DNA of 27,176 bases, taken from an uncultured beta proteobacterium (GTDB lineage Bacteria; Pseudomonadota; Gammaproteobacteria; Burkholderiales; Burkholderiaceae_B). The first letter of the stretch is position 1; every line of letters begins with the position of its first letter. A program made the translations under genes and the position numbers. This document shows positions 1 to 7,563 of this stretch, piece by piece. The notes under the pieces are model-generated. The model ran no database searches and had not been told where the DNA came from. It saw nothing but the letters and a program-made list of their open reading frames with translations. Location of the stretch: NCBI GenBank assembly GCA_903924715.1, contig CAIYCP010000355.1:1-27176 (forward strand). Reading direction: 5' to 3'.

Positions 1-127
1 CGATGCGGCAATTGATGCCGCCTTGAAGACGTCGATTGCGCAGTTGGATGTCCTTGGGTGCCGTATGGCCGCGACTGCAGTCAAGCGGTGCCTTGAACAG
101 GCTTTTGGTTTGCGAGTCGCTGCATGA
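1..127 (+). CDS. C-terminal end of a molybdenum-hydroxylase FAD-binding (CoxM-like) subunit, partial
   Basis: An open frame enters from the left edge (first full codon at 2) and stops with TGA at 125-127, leaving 41 residues. The stop overlaps the ATG of the next gene (ATGA at 124-127), so the two are translationally coupled. The visible peptide has an Ala/Lys-rich stretch and then a helix ending KRCLEQAF, like the C-terminal helix of CoxM/XdhB FAD subunits (a Tyr-Arg-x-x-Met/Leu-Ala region followed by Arg-Arg-Ala-Leu). The call rests mainly on position: FAD subunit genes normally sit directly before the [2Fe-2S] subunit gene in these operons. The fragment is too short to give the substrate class; the catalytic molybdenum subunit must lie upstream or elsewhere. 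Confidence 0.6.
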   Translation, partial: DAAIDAALKTSIAQLDVLGCRMAATAVKRCLEQAFGLRVAA

Positions 128-1308
128 AACTTGTTACGCTCTTAATTAACGGAAAATCGATCCAGAAGGCCGTATCTGATCGCACACACTTGGGTGATTT
201 TTTGCGCGATACCGTGCAGCTTACGGGCACCCATCTTGGCTGCGAGCACGGCGTCTGTGGTGCTTGTACTGTGCTCTTAGATGGGATGCCCATCCGTTCG
301 TGCATTACCTATGCTGTTGCGTGTGAAGGCCGCACAATCACGACGATTGAAGGGTATGCAGCTGACCCAGTGATGTCGCGCTTACGAACAGCGTTTACGG
401 CGCATCATGCGTTGCAGTGCGGGTATTGCACGCCAGGGATGCTAGCGACAGCGCGCGATATCGTCTTGCGTTTGCCTGAAGCTGATGAGAATCGCGTGCG
501 CATTGAGCTTGCTGGTAATTTATGTCGATGCACCGGTTACATGGGGATTGTGTCTGCGATCTTGGCTGTATTAAAAGAATTGCGTGAGCAGCCTGATCCA
601 GTTGTTCAGAAGTTGCGTGACGAAACTGCGCAAGGCGTGACTGTTTCAGTGGCGAGTTCTGTCGCTGCGCAAGCGTTTACGAGTTTTGAGGCTAAGCGCA
701 TCGTCAGTGATGTTGCCTCGGCATCTGCATCCGCATCAGAAAAAAATATGCAAGAGGGTAAAGGTACGCGAGTCAATGCTTCCTTTGAGGTGCCGTTTGC
801 AGTTGAGGTGGTGTGGTCTTTTATGTCTGATTTGAAGGCCGTGGCGGGCTGTTTGCCTGGTGCGCAGATTGATGCACAGACGCCCGAGCGCGTTGAGGGC
901 TATATCGCGATCAAGTTTGGTCCGATGGCGGCAAAATTTAAAGGCAATGCGACAATCGAACGCGACGAACTCAAACGTAGTGCCACCTTGAGGGGAACTG
1001 GGCAAGACTCACTCAGTCAGTCGCGCGCCACGGGCGATGTGCGTTATCAACTGATGGCGCTTGAGGTTGCGCGCACGCAAGTTTCTGTCGCTTTGACCTA
1101 TACCTTGCAAGGTCCGTTGGCACAGTTCTCGCGCTCGGGCTTAGTGCAAGAATTTGTGCGTCGAATGGTGGCTGACTTCGGTAAAAATGTGACGCAGCGG
1201 TTGCAAAATCCAGGTGCTTCAGATCCGATCGCGTCTGAGTCAATGAATCCAGTACGCGTATTGCTCAGCATTATTTGGAGCAAAATCAAACGATTTTTTA
1301 GCGCTTAA
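124..1308 (+). CDS. Fusion of a CoxS-type [2Fe-2S] subunit and a CoxG-type SRPBCC domain
   Basis: The protein has 394 residues. Residues 1-160 are a complete small subunit of a xanthine dehydrogenase/CO dehydrogenase-type molybdenum hydroxylase. The plant-ferredoxin cluster ligands are Cys40, Cys45, Cys48 and Cys60; the second cluster ligands are Cys99, Cys102, Cys134 and Cys136 (motifs CGYCTPGM and CRCTGY). Normal CoxS proteins end near residue 160. Here a loose linker with an Ala-Ser repeat (198-205) leads to a CoxG/SRPBCC fold at about 212-362, recognised by the WSFMSDLKAVAGCLPG and IKFGPMAAKFKG segments. The last 20 residues include a hydrophobic-basic stretch (VLLSIIWSKIKRFF) that could touch the membrane. 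CoxG proteins of CO dehydrogenase operons are membrane-associated and have been linked to quinone transfer, so the fusion would join the electron exit cluster to its acceptor site; that is inference. An internal in-frame ATG at 748 could start the CoxG half alone. Confidence 0.9.
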   Translation: MKLVTLLINGKSIQKAVSDRTHLGDFLRDTVQLTGTHLGCEHGVCGACTVLLDGMPIRSCITYAVACEGRTITTIEGYAADPVMSRLRTAFTAHHALQCGYCTPGMLATARDIVLRLPEADENRVRIELAGNLCRCTGYMGIVSAILAVLKELREQPDPVVQKLRDETAQGVTVSVASSVAAQAFTSFEAKRIVSDVASASASASEKNMQEGKGTRVNASFEVPFAVEVVWSFMSDLKAVAGCLPGAQIDAQTPERVEGYIAIKFGPMAAKFKGNATIERDELKRSATLRGTGQDSLSQSRATGDVRYQLMALEVARTQVSVALTYTLQGPLAQFSRSGLVQEFVRRMVADFGKNVTQRLQNPGASDPIASESMNPVRVLLSIIWSKIKRFFSA

Positions 1309-1919
1309 CCGCCCGATAAGCTTTTAGTATCCTCGGCTAAGTCAGTGCCATCCAAGTGCACCGTGCAGTTGACGAGCTCGGCTTTGAATGGGTGTTGTGC
1401 CACGACTTGTGTGATCGAGGTGTTGCCAATGCGAGCCGGCACGGGGTGTTTTCCTGTGTCAATGCAATTTGCCAGCATGGCATGAATCACCAAGCCATGG
1501 CAGACAACGACCAAGGGCCCATCTAACGAGACTCTCATGCGGGCGGCATATTCAAATGCCTCGGCAACGCGTTCATGAAACTCGGCTAAGGATTCACCGT
1601 TTGCAGGTGCTTCGATCATCTCAAGCGGGTTAAAACTCAATGAGTCATAGGGGCGCCCACGTAAGTCACCGAAATTACGTTCGCGTAATAACTCAGTGCT
1701 GATCGGCTCGAGCCCAGTATGGCGTCCAATCGCTTCTGCTGTTTGCCAGGCGCGTGGCATATCGCTCGATAGAATTGCAGCAGGCTTGAGCCCAACGATG
1801 CGTTGTGCAAGAAGTTCGGCTTGGGCAAGCCCTCGCGGTGCAAGCTGCGTCGCGGCGGGTTGAACCGTGCGCGCAGCATTTAACAAGGTCTCGCCATGGC
1901 GAATTAAAAAAAGTGGCAT
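1305..1919 (-). CDS. Histidine phosphatase family protein (phosphoglycerate mutase-like)
   Basis: The protein has 204 residues and begins with the family signature LIRHGE: His8 is the phospho-accepting residue and Arg7 the phosphate ligand. Glu80, in LRERNFGDLRG, is the expected proton donor, and His141 in VVCHGLVIHAM is the second catalytic histidine. All core residues are present, so it should be an active phosphatase. The branch (CobC-like, broad acid phosphatase or sugar-phosphate phosphatase) cannot be set from sequence alone. It starts 17 bases after the Bug receptor gene on the same strand, so the two are probably cotranscribed. Its TAA stop lies within a TTAA shared with the stop of the convergent fusion gene. 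Confidence 0.9.
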   Translation of the reverse strand: MPLFLIRHGETLLNAARTVQPAATQLAPRGLAQAELLAQRIVGLKPAAILSSDMPRAWQTAEAIGRHTGLEPISTELLRERNFGDLRGRPYDSLSFNPLEMIEAPANGESLAEFHERVAEAFEYAARMRVSLDGPLVVVCHGLVIHAMLANCIDTGKHPVPARIGNTSITQVVAQHPFKAELVNCTVHLDGTDLAEDTKSLSGG

Positions 1920-1936
1920 TTGAAATCCAAAAAAAA

Positions 1937-2896
1937 TTAGTCGGCTGTGATTTTTGCTTTGGCTGCAATGTCTTTGGATTCGGCAATTTCAGCTCGAACC
2001 ATTTGCGTCCAGTTATCAGCGGGGTTCCAGCTGATATCAAAACCTGTTGCGGCCATTTTTTCGACAACAGCGGGGTCTTCAATGACGGCCTTCAGTGCTT
2101 TTTGTAAAACAGCCTTGACGTCTGCGGGTAAGCCCTTTGGCCCTACAATCGCCTGCCACGCCACGACATTGAAGTCTTTGAGGCCTGACTCTGCCAGTGT
2201 TGGCACATCGGGCAACAAGGGTGAGCGCTTAAGGCTCGTGACTGCTAGTGCTCGAATGCGACCTGCTTTATCTTGCGGTGTCGTGGCCAAGATGGTGTCA
2301 TAGGCCATCGGAACTTGTCCGCCAATCGTATCGTTCATGGCGGGTGTGCTTCCCTTGTAAGGGATGTGCATCACATTTAAACCGGTGACCGAGTTAAACA
2401 TTGCCCCGGCAAAGTTTGACGTGGTGCCGTTTCCATAGCTTGCATATGAATATTTATCAGGGTTCGCACGGATTAGGGCGATCAGTTCGGCGACGTTTTT
2501 TGCAGGCACCTGAGGGTTGACTAACAAGGCTAAACCAAGCGTACCAATTTTTCCGAGCACATCAAAATCCACCGCTGCATCGTAAGGCATCTTTGCCATC
2601 AAGGCAGGGTTGAGTACAAAGGTGGAGTTTGAACCCAGCAAGATCGTATAGCCATCAGGCTTGGCGTTGGCGACATAGGCGGCGCCAATGACGCTGCCTG
2701 CACCAGACTTATTTTCAACAATGACGGATTTGCCAAGTTGAATCTCGAGTTGCCGAGCCAGCAAGCGGGCGATCACGTCAGCGGCGCCGCCTGCCGGAAA
2801 GGGCGCAACAAGCGTCACTGCGCGCTCGGGGAAAGCCGCTAAACAGTTTGCACTTAAAAGTAGCGTGACAAGGCTGGCAATCAGTCGAAATTTCAT
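1937..2896 (-). CDS. Bug/TctC family tripartite tricarboxylate transporter substrate-binding protein
   Basis: The protein has 319 residues. A signal peptide of about 20 residues (basic start, then LIASLVTLLLSANCLA) is followed by the Bug family opening: FPERAVTLVAPFPAGGAADV, then GKSVIVENKSGAGS and AYVANAKPDGYTILLG. These receptors are periplasmic, bind carboxylates or related small acids, and deliver them to TctAB-type permeases or act as orphan receptors. No tctA or tctB gene is nearby, so this is an orphan, as is common in Burkholderiales. The start has a good ribosome site (GGAGA with the usual spacing, read on the minus strand at about 2902-2907). The ligand cannot be read from the sequence. 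Confidence 0.95.
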   Translation of the reverse strand: MKFRLIASLVTLLLSANCLAAFPERAVTLVAPFPAGGAADVIARLLARQLEIQLGKSVIVENKSGAGSVIGAAYVANAKPDGYTILLGSNSTFVLNPALMAKMPYDAAVDFDVLGKIGTLGLALLVNPQVPAKNVAELIALIRANPDKYSYASYGNGTTSNFAGAMFNSVTGLNVMHIPYKGSTPAMNDTIGGQVPMAYDTILATTPQDKAGRIRALAVTSLKRSPLLPDVPTLAESGLKDFNVVAWQAIVGPKGLPADVKAVLQKALKAVIEDPAVVEKMAATGFDISWNPADNWTQMVRAEIAESKDIAAKAKITAD

Positions 2897-3028
2897 GAAG
2901 TCTCCGGAGCTCGTACAGGTGAGCGGTATATTATTTTTGAAGCTTGAAAGTAGCAGTGATTTTGGTGTCTGGCTAGTATCCCGGTGGTTGCAGAAGTGAT
3001 ACGAAAGTCATGCTGCAAGTGCATATTT

Positions 3029-3056
3029 CTTACACCTAAGGACTAAAACATATTAT
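3029..3056 (+). promoter_or_regulatory. Possible sigma-70 promoter for the DUF805 gene
   Basis: In the 201-base divergent gap (2897-3097) a TATTAT at 3051-3056 fits a -10 box, with CTTACA at 3029-3034 (4 of 6 matches to the -35 consensus) 16 bases upstream. An AAGG at 3083-3086 serves as ribosome site for the ATG at 3098. An AT-rich ATATTA at 2928-2933 could be the -10 of the opposite-strand Bug gene, but I see no convincing -35 for it. Nothing else is evident in this gap. Confidence 0.35.
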
Positions 3057-3097
3057 AGTGATTTACAGTTTTTACCAACTAAAAGGCTGAAACTCAA

Positions 3098-3439
3098 ATG
3101 AATTTCCCAACAGCGATTACCACTTGTTTTTCAAAGTTTGCCACGTTCAGTGGCCGCGCAACGCGCAGTGAATTTTGGTGGTTTTATTTATTTACTTTGC
3201 TGATCAGCTGGTTTGCCCAGATGGCGGTGGGTTCAACCGTTGCGGGTGTTGTCAGTCTGGTCTTTATTTTGCCGTTGTGGGCTGCGGGCGCTCGTCGCTT
3301 GCATGACATTGGTCGAACCGGTTGGTGGCAGTTGATCGCCTTCACCATTATTGGCATTATCGTGTTGATCGTTTGGTATGCAACTGATTCTGAAAAGGCT
3401 GCAAATCAATACGGTGAGTACGTCGCGCCAACTGTTTAA
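3098..3439 (+). CDS. DUF805 family inner-membrane protein
   Basis: The protein has 113 residues, the usual size for DUF805. It shows the family's two markers: GRATRSEFWWFYLF at about residues 19-32, before the first membrane helix, and RRLHDIGRTGWWQL around 66-79, before the last helix. Three to four hydrophobic segments are visible, consistent with a small polytopic inner-membrane protein. The function of DUF805 is not established; some members are induced by stress, but nothing here allows a narrower call. It is a single gene transcribed away from the Bug gene, and its stop lies seven bases from the stop of the convergent M23 peptidase gene. Confidence 0.92.
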   Translation: MNFPTAITTCFSKFATFSGRATRSEFWWFYLFTLLISWFAQMAVGSTVAGVVSLVFILPLWAAGARRLHDIGRTGWWQLIAFTIIGIIVLIVWYATDSEKAANQYGEYVAPTV

Positions 3440-3446
3440 AGCGTAA

Positions 3447-4295
3447 TTATGGTTTGAATTGCCCGATAAAAATTGCAGGGTCGATTCGGGCATCATTCAA
3501 GCTGACATTCCAGTGCAAGTGTGCGCCGGTCACTCGACCGGTTGCACCGACTTTGCCTAAGACTTGTCCGCGCGTGAGTATGTCGCCCACCTGAACATCA
3601 ATGACAGACAAGTGGCAATACATGGTGATCAGGCCGCGACCATGATCAAGAAAGACGGTATTGCCGTTAAAAAAATAGTCACCCGTTAAGAGGACTTTAC
3701 CCGCAGCAGGGGCGTGTACGGGCGTTCCGGTCGGAACGGCAAAGTCCAGACCCGAGTGAGGTGCACGGGGCTCGCCGTTGAAAAAGCGCTTCAAGCCAAA
3801 CGGGCTTGAAAGCGGGCCTTTGACGGGCGGATCCAAGATGAGATTGCTTGGCAGATTCGCACTGAACTGTTGATAGGCTTTATTTTGAAGTGTGAGTTCG
3901 TGCGTGATGCGGGTCATATCATCAGGCAATGGATTGACGTGACGACTATTGTTGACCGTGATGCGTTGTTCGCGATATTTTTTATCAATCACCTCGAAGC
4001 GAACTTCAGTGGCTGACTGCGTGTTTTTGACAAGCAGTACCTGAGTATTGAGCGGGATATCGAGCGGCAAGCCAACGACTGCAACCCATTGCTGTCGTTC
4101 GTTGGCCACGACCAAGACGGGCTTTGTCTGATAGGTGACTTCGGGGGCGTTTCGGTATGTGCCGGGCAGCGCGACGATGGCAACGCCACCCGGTACAGGA
4201 TGATGTAACGCTTGAAGCGAAGGTGGCGTGGCATGCGCCAGAGTAAAGAAACCGATTACCCAGAGGGCAAGGCAGTTCAACGCTAGCTTGCGCAT
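3447..4295 (-). CDS. M23 (LytM-type) zinc metallopeptidase with signal peptide
   Basis: I start this at the ATG at 4295 (282 residues), because it opens directly with a signal peptide (MRKLALNCLALWVIGFFTLAHA). An upstream ATG at 4337 would add 14 residues before that signal and overlap the MOSC gene. The mature protein has an N-terminal M23-associated domain (beginning near HHPVPGGVAIVALPG) and a C-terminal LytM domain with the zinc motifs HSGLD (His-x3-Asp), a conserved MYCHLS and the HLHW (His-x-His) motif. All metal ligands are present, so it should be an active periplasmic peptidoglycan endopeptidase or an envelope-division hydrolase. The gene begins 19 bases after the MOSC gene and is probably cotranscribed with it. 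Confidence 0.93.
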   Translation of the reverse strand: MRKLALNCLALWVIGFFTLAHATPPSLQALHHPVPGGVAIVALPGTYRNAPEVTYQTKPVLVVANERQQWVAVVGLPLDIPLNTQVLLVKNTQSATEVRFEVIDKKYREQRITVNNSRHVNPLPDDMTRITHELTLQNKAYQQFSANLPSNLILDPPVKGPLSSPFGLKRFFNGEPRAPHSGLDFAVPTGTPVHAPAAGKVLLTGDYFFNGNTVFLDHGRGLITMYCHLSVIDVQVGDILTRGQVLGKVGATGRVTGAHLHWNVSLNDARIDPAIFIGQFKP

Positions 4296-4314
4296 ATGAT
4301 CAATGATTGACGCG

Positions 4315-5181
4315 TTAATCAAAAGCGAGCGTTCCATTTGCGATTTGTTTGAGAGCCAGCGTATGACCGATGCCGCCTTTGACGATCGCGTTCATGCCAA
4401 AACCAATTCCACCGTCAATACGCGGCAAGCTTCGATAGCCTTGTAGCGTATCAATGACTTCAGGTGAAGAGATCGCGGTGATCGGGTCGATATTGGGTAC
4501 TGGACAGCGCGGGCAGGGTTTAACTAAGCTTAATTCGACTGCACCGGTTTCTGTTTCAATCGCTAACGCATTCAGGTGATCTTCAAGATGGGCGTCCAAG
4601 CCATCCAGCACGATGTTTGGCCTGAACCGCAGCATCGAGACGGCCTCGTGACCTTGCTGCATCAGGCGTTCGTTGAGTTCGGTTAATGCGCGCTGAGTCA
4701 CCACCAAGACGGCAAAGCCGTCGCTAAATTTATTGACGGCTTCAACGCCTTTGGTCCAGTCAAGTGCGGATAAACGACGCGCTTTTTTTGAAAAACGAAC
4801 TAAACGATAGTGTTTGCCAGGCACTGCAAGATACGCGTCGAGCCAAGTAGCGACAGCATCGCCCTGGTCGTCACCCTGCAGTGTGTCGCGCCACACGGTC
4901 ACTGTACGAGGATTTTCGGCTTGATCGAGCGCAATGCTGATGGACGATACGCCCGGAGCCGTCAGTGTGAGTGCCGTGCTCGATAGAGATGGCGTAATCC
5001 AAACCATATGTGGAATCTGACGTTGCGTTAAAAACATACCCTCTTGATCGACGATCATCCACTCGCGATCCATGCTCAAGCCGGTTGGGGTCAGCTGGGC
5101 ATGCGTGACTTCAATGCCAGCGCAGGATTTGATCGGATAAATGAAGAGTTGGCGAATCACGCCTGAGCAGTCAGCCATCAA
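4315..5181 (-). CDS. MOSC domain protein with N-terminal beta-barrel domain (YcbX-like)
   Basis: The protein has 288 residues. It opens with the MOSC N-terminal beta-barrel signature (LFIYPIKSCAGIEV, then GLSMDREWMIVD and FLTQRQ). The MOSC domain follows, with FRPNIVLDG and the conserved cysteine region CPRCPVPNIDP. MOSC proteins bind or transfer sulfur and molybdenum cofactor; the YcbX group acts with a reductase on N-hydroxylated substrates. Unlike E. coli YcbX, no C-terminal ferredoxin domain is present, so an external electron donor would be required. It is the first gene of a two-gene unit with the M23 peptidase. The start region carries a perfect inverted repeat shared with the divergent yajQ gene. 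Confidence 0.9.
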   Translation of the reverse strand: MMADCSGVIRQLFIYPIKSCAGIEVTHAQLTPTGLSMDREWMIVDQEGMFLTQRQIPHMVWITPSLSSTALTLTAPGVSSISIALDQAENPRTVTVWRDTLQGDDQGDAVATWLDAYLAVPGKHYRLVRFSKKARRLSALDWTKGVEAVNKFSDGFAVLVVTQRALTELNERLMQQGHEAVSMLRFRPNIVLDGLDAHLEDHLNALAIETETGAVELSLVKPCPRCPVPNIDPITAISSPEVIDTLQGYRSLPRIDGGIGFGMNAIVKGGIGHTLALKQIANGTLAFD

Positions 5182-5206
5182 GATCTCGCTAGAAAGTTGA
5201 GTTTCA

Positions 5207-5228
5207 ATACATTCTAAAGCGAATGTAT
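5207..5228. promoter_or_regulatory. Perfect 8-bp inverted repeat between divergent MOSC and yajQ genes
   Basis: ATACATTC at 5207-5214 is matched by its exact reverse complement GAATGTAT at 5221-5228, with a six-base spacer. It lies in the 86-base divergent gap, 26 bases from the MOSC start codon and 40 bases from the yajQ start codon. This geometry suits a dimeric repressor site controlling both genes, or a 5' hairpin in one transcript. A TAAAAT at 5231-5236 next to it could be the yajQ -10 box. No regulator gene is nearby. Confidence 0.45.
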
Positions 5229-5267
5229 CCTAAAATAAGCCTTAACACTTTTGCTAGGAATACAGCG

Positions 5268-5750
5268 ATGCCCTCTTTTGATGTGGTCTCTGAGGTCGAT
5301 AAACACGAACTCACCAATGCGGTTGATCAAGCCAACCGAGAACTCAGTACTCGCTTTGATTTCAAGGGCACGGATGCCAAGTTTGAGCTTGAAGGGTTTG
5401 TGGTCACACAGGTCGCGGCCAGTGCCTTTCAGCTTAAACAAATGCTTGATATTCTGCGGGCACGATTAAGCGCGCGTGGCATTGATACCCGTTGCTTAGA
5501 TGTGGCAGATCCGCTTGAAAACTTGGGCGGTGCACGCCAAAAGGTGACCGTTAAGCAGGGGATCGAACAACCCATTTCTAAAAAATTGATTGCTTCGATT
5601 AAAGAGGCAAAGCTTAAAGTTGAAACCCAAATCACTGGCGAGAAACTGCGCGTGACGGGTAAAAAACGTGACGACCTACAAGATGCGATTGCGCTGCTAA
5701 AAAAGGCCGATGTAGCGTTGCCTTTGCAGTTCAATAATTTTAGAGACTAA
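5268..5750 (+). CDS. yajQ: YajQ family nucleotide-binding protein
   Basis: The protein has 160 residues, the normal length for YajQ. The ATG at 5268 is chosen over one at 5223 because it begins the conserved MPSFDVVSEVDKHEL segment and has AGGAA seven bases upstream. Family markers include STRFDFKGT, the VKQGIEQPISKKL stretch and the C-terminal PLQFNNFRD. The fold is a pair of ferredoxin-like repeats. Members bind nucleic acids or nucleotides, and in Xanthomonas a YajQ protein is a cyclic-di-GMP effector; whether this one binds that messenger cannot be seen. It is a single gene divergent from the MOSC gene. Confidence 0.95.
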   Translation: MPSFDVVSEVDKHELTNAVDQANRELSTRFDFKGTDAKFELEGFVVTQVAASAFQLKQMLDILRARLSARGIDTRCLDVADPLENLGGARQKVTVKQGIEQPISKKLIASIKEAKLKVETQITGEKLRVTGKKRDDLQDAIALLKKADVALPLQFNNFRD

Positions 5751-5763
5751 CGCGCAGTCGACG

Positions 5764-5806
5764 ACGCACGATCATTGGCTTGGGTGGTGCCGTGTTGATC
5801 GTGCGT
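5764..5806. terminator. 11-bp inverted repeat, possible bidirectional terminator
   Basis: ACGCACGATCA at 5764-5774 pairs exactly with TGATCGTGCGT at 5796-5806 across a 21-base loop. It fills the 78-base gap between the convergent yajQ and ene-reductase genes. No T-run follows on either strand, so it is not a textbook intrinsic terminator, but the position and perfect stem favour transcript-end formation or 3' protection. Confidence 0.5.
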
Positions 5807-5828
5807 ACGCTCAGGCGACGCGTAATGC

Positions 5829-6941
5829 CTAGCGACCGCCTGTTGTGATGTCACCAAACAGCGTACTCAAGCCGCGAGGCTGTGAACGCCAATAGGGCTT
5901 AGCCACTTGCACTTGGGCGCCAAGCTCTGCGGCTGCATGCCAGGGCCAACGTGGGTCAAACAACATGCCGCGCGCCAGGGCCACCATATCGGCTTCGCCA
6001 TTCGCGATAATGCCTTCAGCCTCTTGGGGTGTGGTGATCAAACCGACTGCCATAGTGAGCAATCCAGTTCCTTTTTTGATTTGATCGGCAAGCGGTACCT
6101 GATACTTTGGACCGAGGGGTATTTGTTGCTTAGGCGATACCCCGCCGCTCGATACATCAATAAAATCACAACCCAAGGCTTTGATGGCGCGGCCAAAAAC
6201 AATACTGTCTTCCGCGGTCCAGCCGCCTTCCATCCAGTCAGTGCCCGAAATGCGTAATCCCAGACACATCGTGGCGGGGGTCACTTCGCGAACAGCCTTG
6301 AACACTTCAAGAGGGAAGCGCATGCGATTCTCAAGCGAGCCGCCGTATTCATCAGTGCGTTGATTTGAAATAGGCGATAAAAATTGATGCAACAAATAGC
6401 CGTGGGCGCTATGTAATTCGATGCCGTCAAAGCCGATTCGCACTGAGCGTTTCGCGGCGTCGACAAAGGCTTCGCGAATACGTTTGAGATCAGAATGATC
6501 GAAGGCGCGCGGAACGGGTTCATTCGGTAACTGTGGGATGGCTGAGGGCCCCGCGACTAACCAACCGCCGTCTTTGGGCAATTGGACTTGGCCACCTTCC
6601 CAAGGTCGATAGCTTGACGCTTTACGACCGGCATGGCCCAACTGGATCATGATTGGCATGGAAGAGTACTGGCGCACTGAATCAATGACCTTTTTAAGCG
6701 CAGCTTCGTGTGCATCAGAGTAGAGCCCGACACAGCCGTTGGTGATACGACCGATCGCCTCAACACCCGTGGCTTCAATAATTAAGAGCCCAGCACCTGA
6801 CAAGGCCATTTGGCCAAGATGAATGGTGTGCCAGTCGGTCGCCAGTCCGTCTTCAGCCATGTATTGGCACATTGGCGCAATGATGATGCGGTTGGCCAGT
6901 TTAAGTGGACCAAGTTGAATAGGGGTAAAAAGCTGACTCAT
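5829..6941 (-). CDS. Old Yellow Enzyme family ene-reductase (YqjM/NamA-like NADH:flavin oxidoreductase)
   Basis: The protein is 370 residues long and should form a single FMN-binding TIM barrel. It carries the marks of the thermophilic-like (YqjM) OYE class: APMCQY with Cys25 and Tyr27, which correspond to the flavin-tuning Cys26 and Tyr28 of YqjM; the HSAHGYLLHQFLSP segment with the paired substrate-binding histidines; and NQRTDEYGGS. It should reduce activated C=C bonds of enones or similar electrophiles with NAD(P)H. Third in a minus-strand unit, it starts 37 bases after the ogt stop, with AGGA upstream. Pairing with an alkylation-repair gene suggests, but does not prove, a role in detoxifying electrophiles. 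Confidence 0.93.
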   Translation of the reverse strand: MSQLFTPIQLGPLKLANRIIIAPMCQYMAEDGLATDWHTIHLGQMALSGAGLLIIEATGVEAIGRITNGCVGLYSDAHEAALKKVIDSVRQYSSMPIMIQLGHAGRKASSYRPWEGGQVQLPKDGGWLVAGPSAIPQLPNEPVPRAFDHSDLKRIREAFVDAAKRSVRIGFDGIELHSAHGYLLHQFLSPISNQRTDEYGGSLENRMRFPLEVFKAVREVTPATMCLGLRISGTDWMEGGWTAEDSIVFGRAIKALGCDFIDVSSGGVSPKQQIPLGPKYQVPLADQIKKGTGLLTMAVGLITTPQEAEGIIANGEADMVALARGMLFDPRWPWHAAAELGAQVQVAKPYWRSQPRGLSTLFGDITTGGR

Positions 6942-6978
6942 TTGAAAGGATCCTGGTGGGTAATCATTAAGCTACATG

Positions 6979-7563
6979 CTAACGGGGCGCGGGGTTGATC
7001 GCAAGTTTGCGGGCTTCCCATTCGAGAATGGCGACTTTTCGGCTGGCACCCCAGCGAAACTGGCCACGCTCTCCGTTTTGCCGCACCACCCGATGGCAAG
7101 GAATCAAATAACCGATGCGATTGGCAGCGACCGCCGTGCCGACGGCACGCGCCGCCTTCGGATGGCCAAGCTGGGCGGCTAACTCACCGTAAGAAATGAC
7201 TGAGCCAAAGGGAATTTGTCTGAGCGCTTGCCAAACTTTCATTTGAAAGGGTGTGCCTCGCAGCGCAACCCGTATGTGAGGATCAAGCGTGTTTTTTGCT
7301 TTAAAGATGCTGTCGCAAAGCGCTTGGGCCTGCTTGGGGTCATCCTCAGCACGAACGTCAGGGTAGAGGTCTTGCACGAGCTTCTGTACTTGAGGAAGTG
7401 AGGCGATCGATGCGTCGAGTTCGTCTAGAAAATGCAAGCTGCAAATGCCATCAGGCACCCAGCCAATCACGCATTGGCCAAAGGGCGTGGAGGCCACGCC
7501 TAGACTGAGCGCTTGCGGTTCAGGCGCTGTCTGCTGAGTGCGCGTGGTCTGAGAGGATTTCAA
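6979..7563 (-). CDS. ogt: Methylated-DNA--[protein]-cysteine S-methyltransferase (Ogt type)
   Basis: The protein has 194 residues and repairs O6-alkylguanine by transferring the alkyl group to its own cysteine. The acceptor is Cys156 in the motif IPCHRVV. The helix-turn-helix and arginine-finger region FQMKVWQALRQIPFG...SYGELA and the GTAVAANR segment are all present. The annotated start is a TTG whose bases overlap the stop of the hydratase gene (TTGA at 7560-7563), implying translational coupling. No clear ribosome site precedes it, and homology to the family begins only near residue 25, so the true start could be further in. There is no Ada-type regulatory domain. Confidence 0.93.
   Translation of the reverse strand: MKSSQTTRTQQTAPEPQALSLGVASTPFGQCVIGWVPDGICSLHFLDELDASIASLPQVQKLVQDLYPDVRAEDDPKQAQALCDSIFKAKNTLDPHIRVALRGTPFQMKVWQALRQIPFGSVISYGELAAQLGHPKAARAVGTAVAANRIGYLIPCHRVVRQNGERGQFRWGASRKVAILEWEARKLAINPAPR

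Noticed and set aside
721..738. Three six-base tandem units (GCATCT, GCATCC, GCATCA) as a mobile or phase-variable repeat
   Set aside because: Only three imperfect units, in frame and encoding the Ala-Ser linker of the fusion; changes in copy number would not shift the frame.
1693..2107. Overlapping ORFs on both strands across the Bug/histidine phosphatase junction
   Set aside because: They cross two well-supported genes and have no domain or ribosome site of their own.
3447..4337. Longer M23 peptidase start at 4337
   Set aside because: It adds 14 residues before a clear signal peptide and overlaps the upstream gene; the ATG at 4295 is the natural start.
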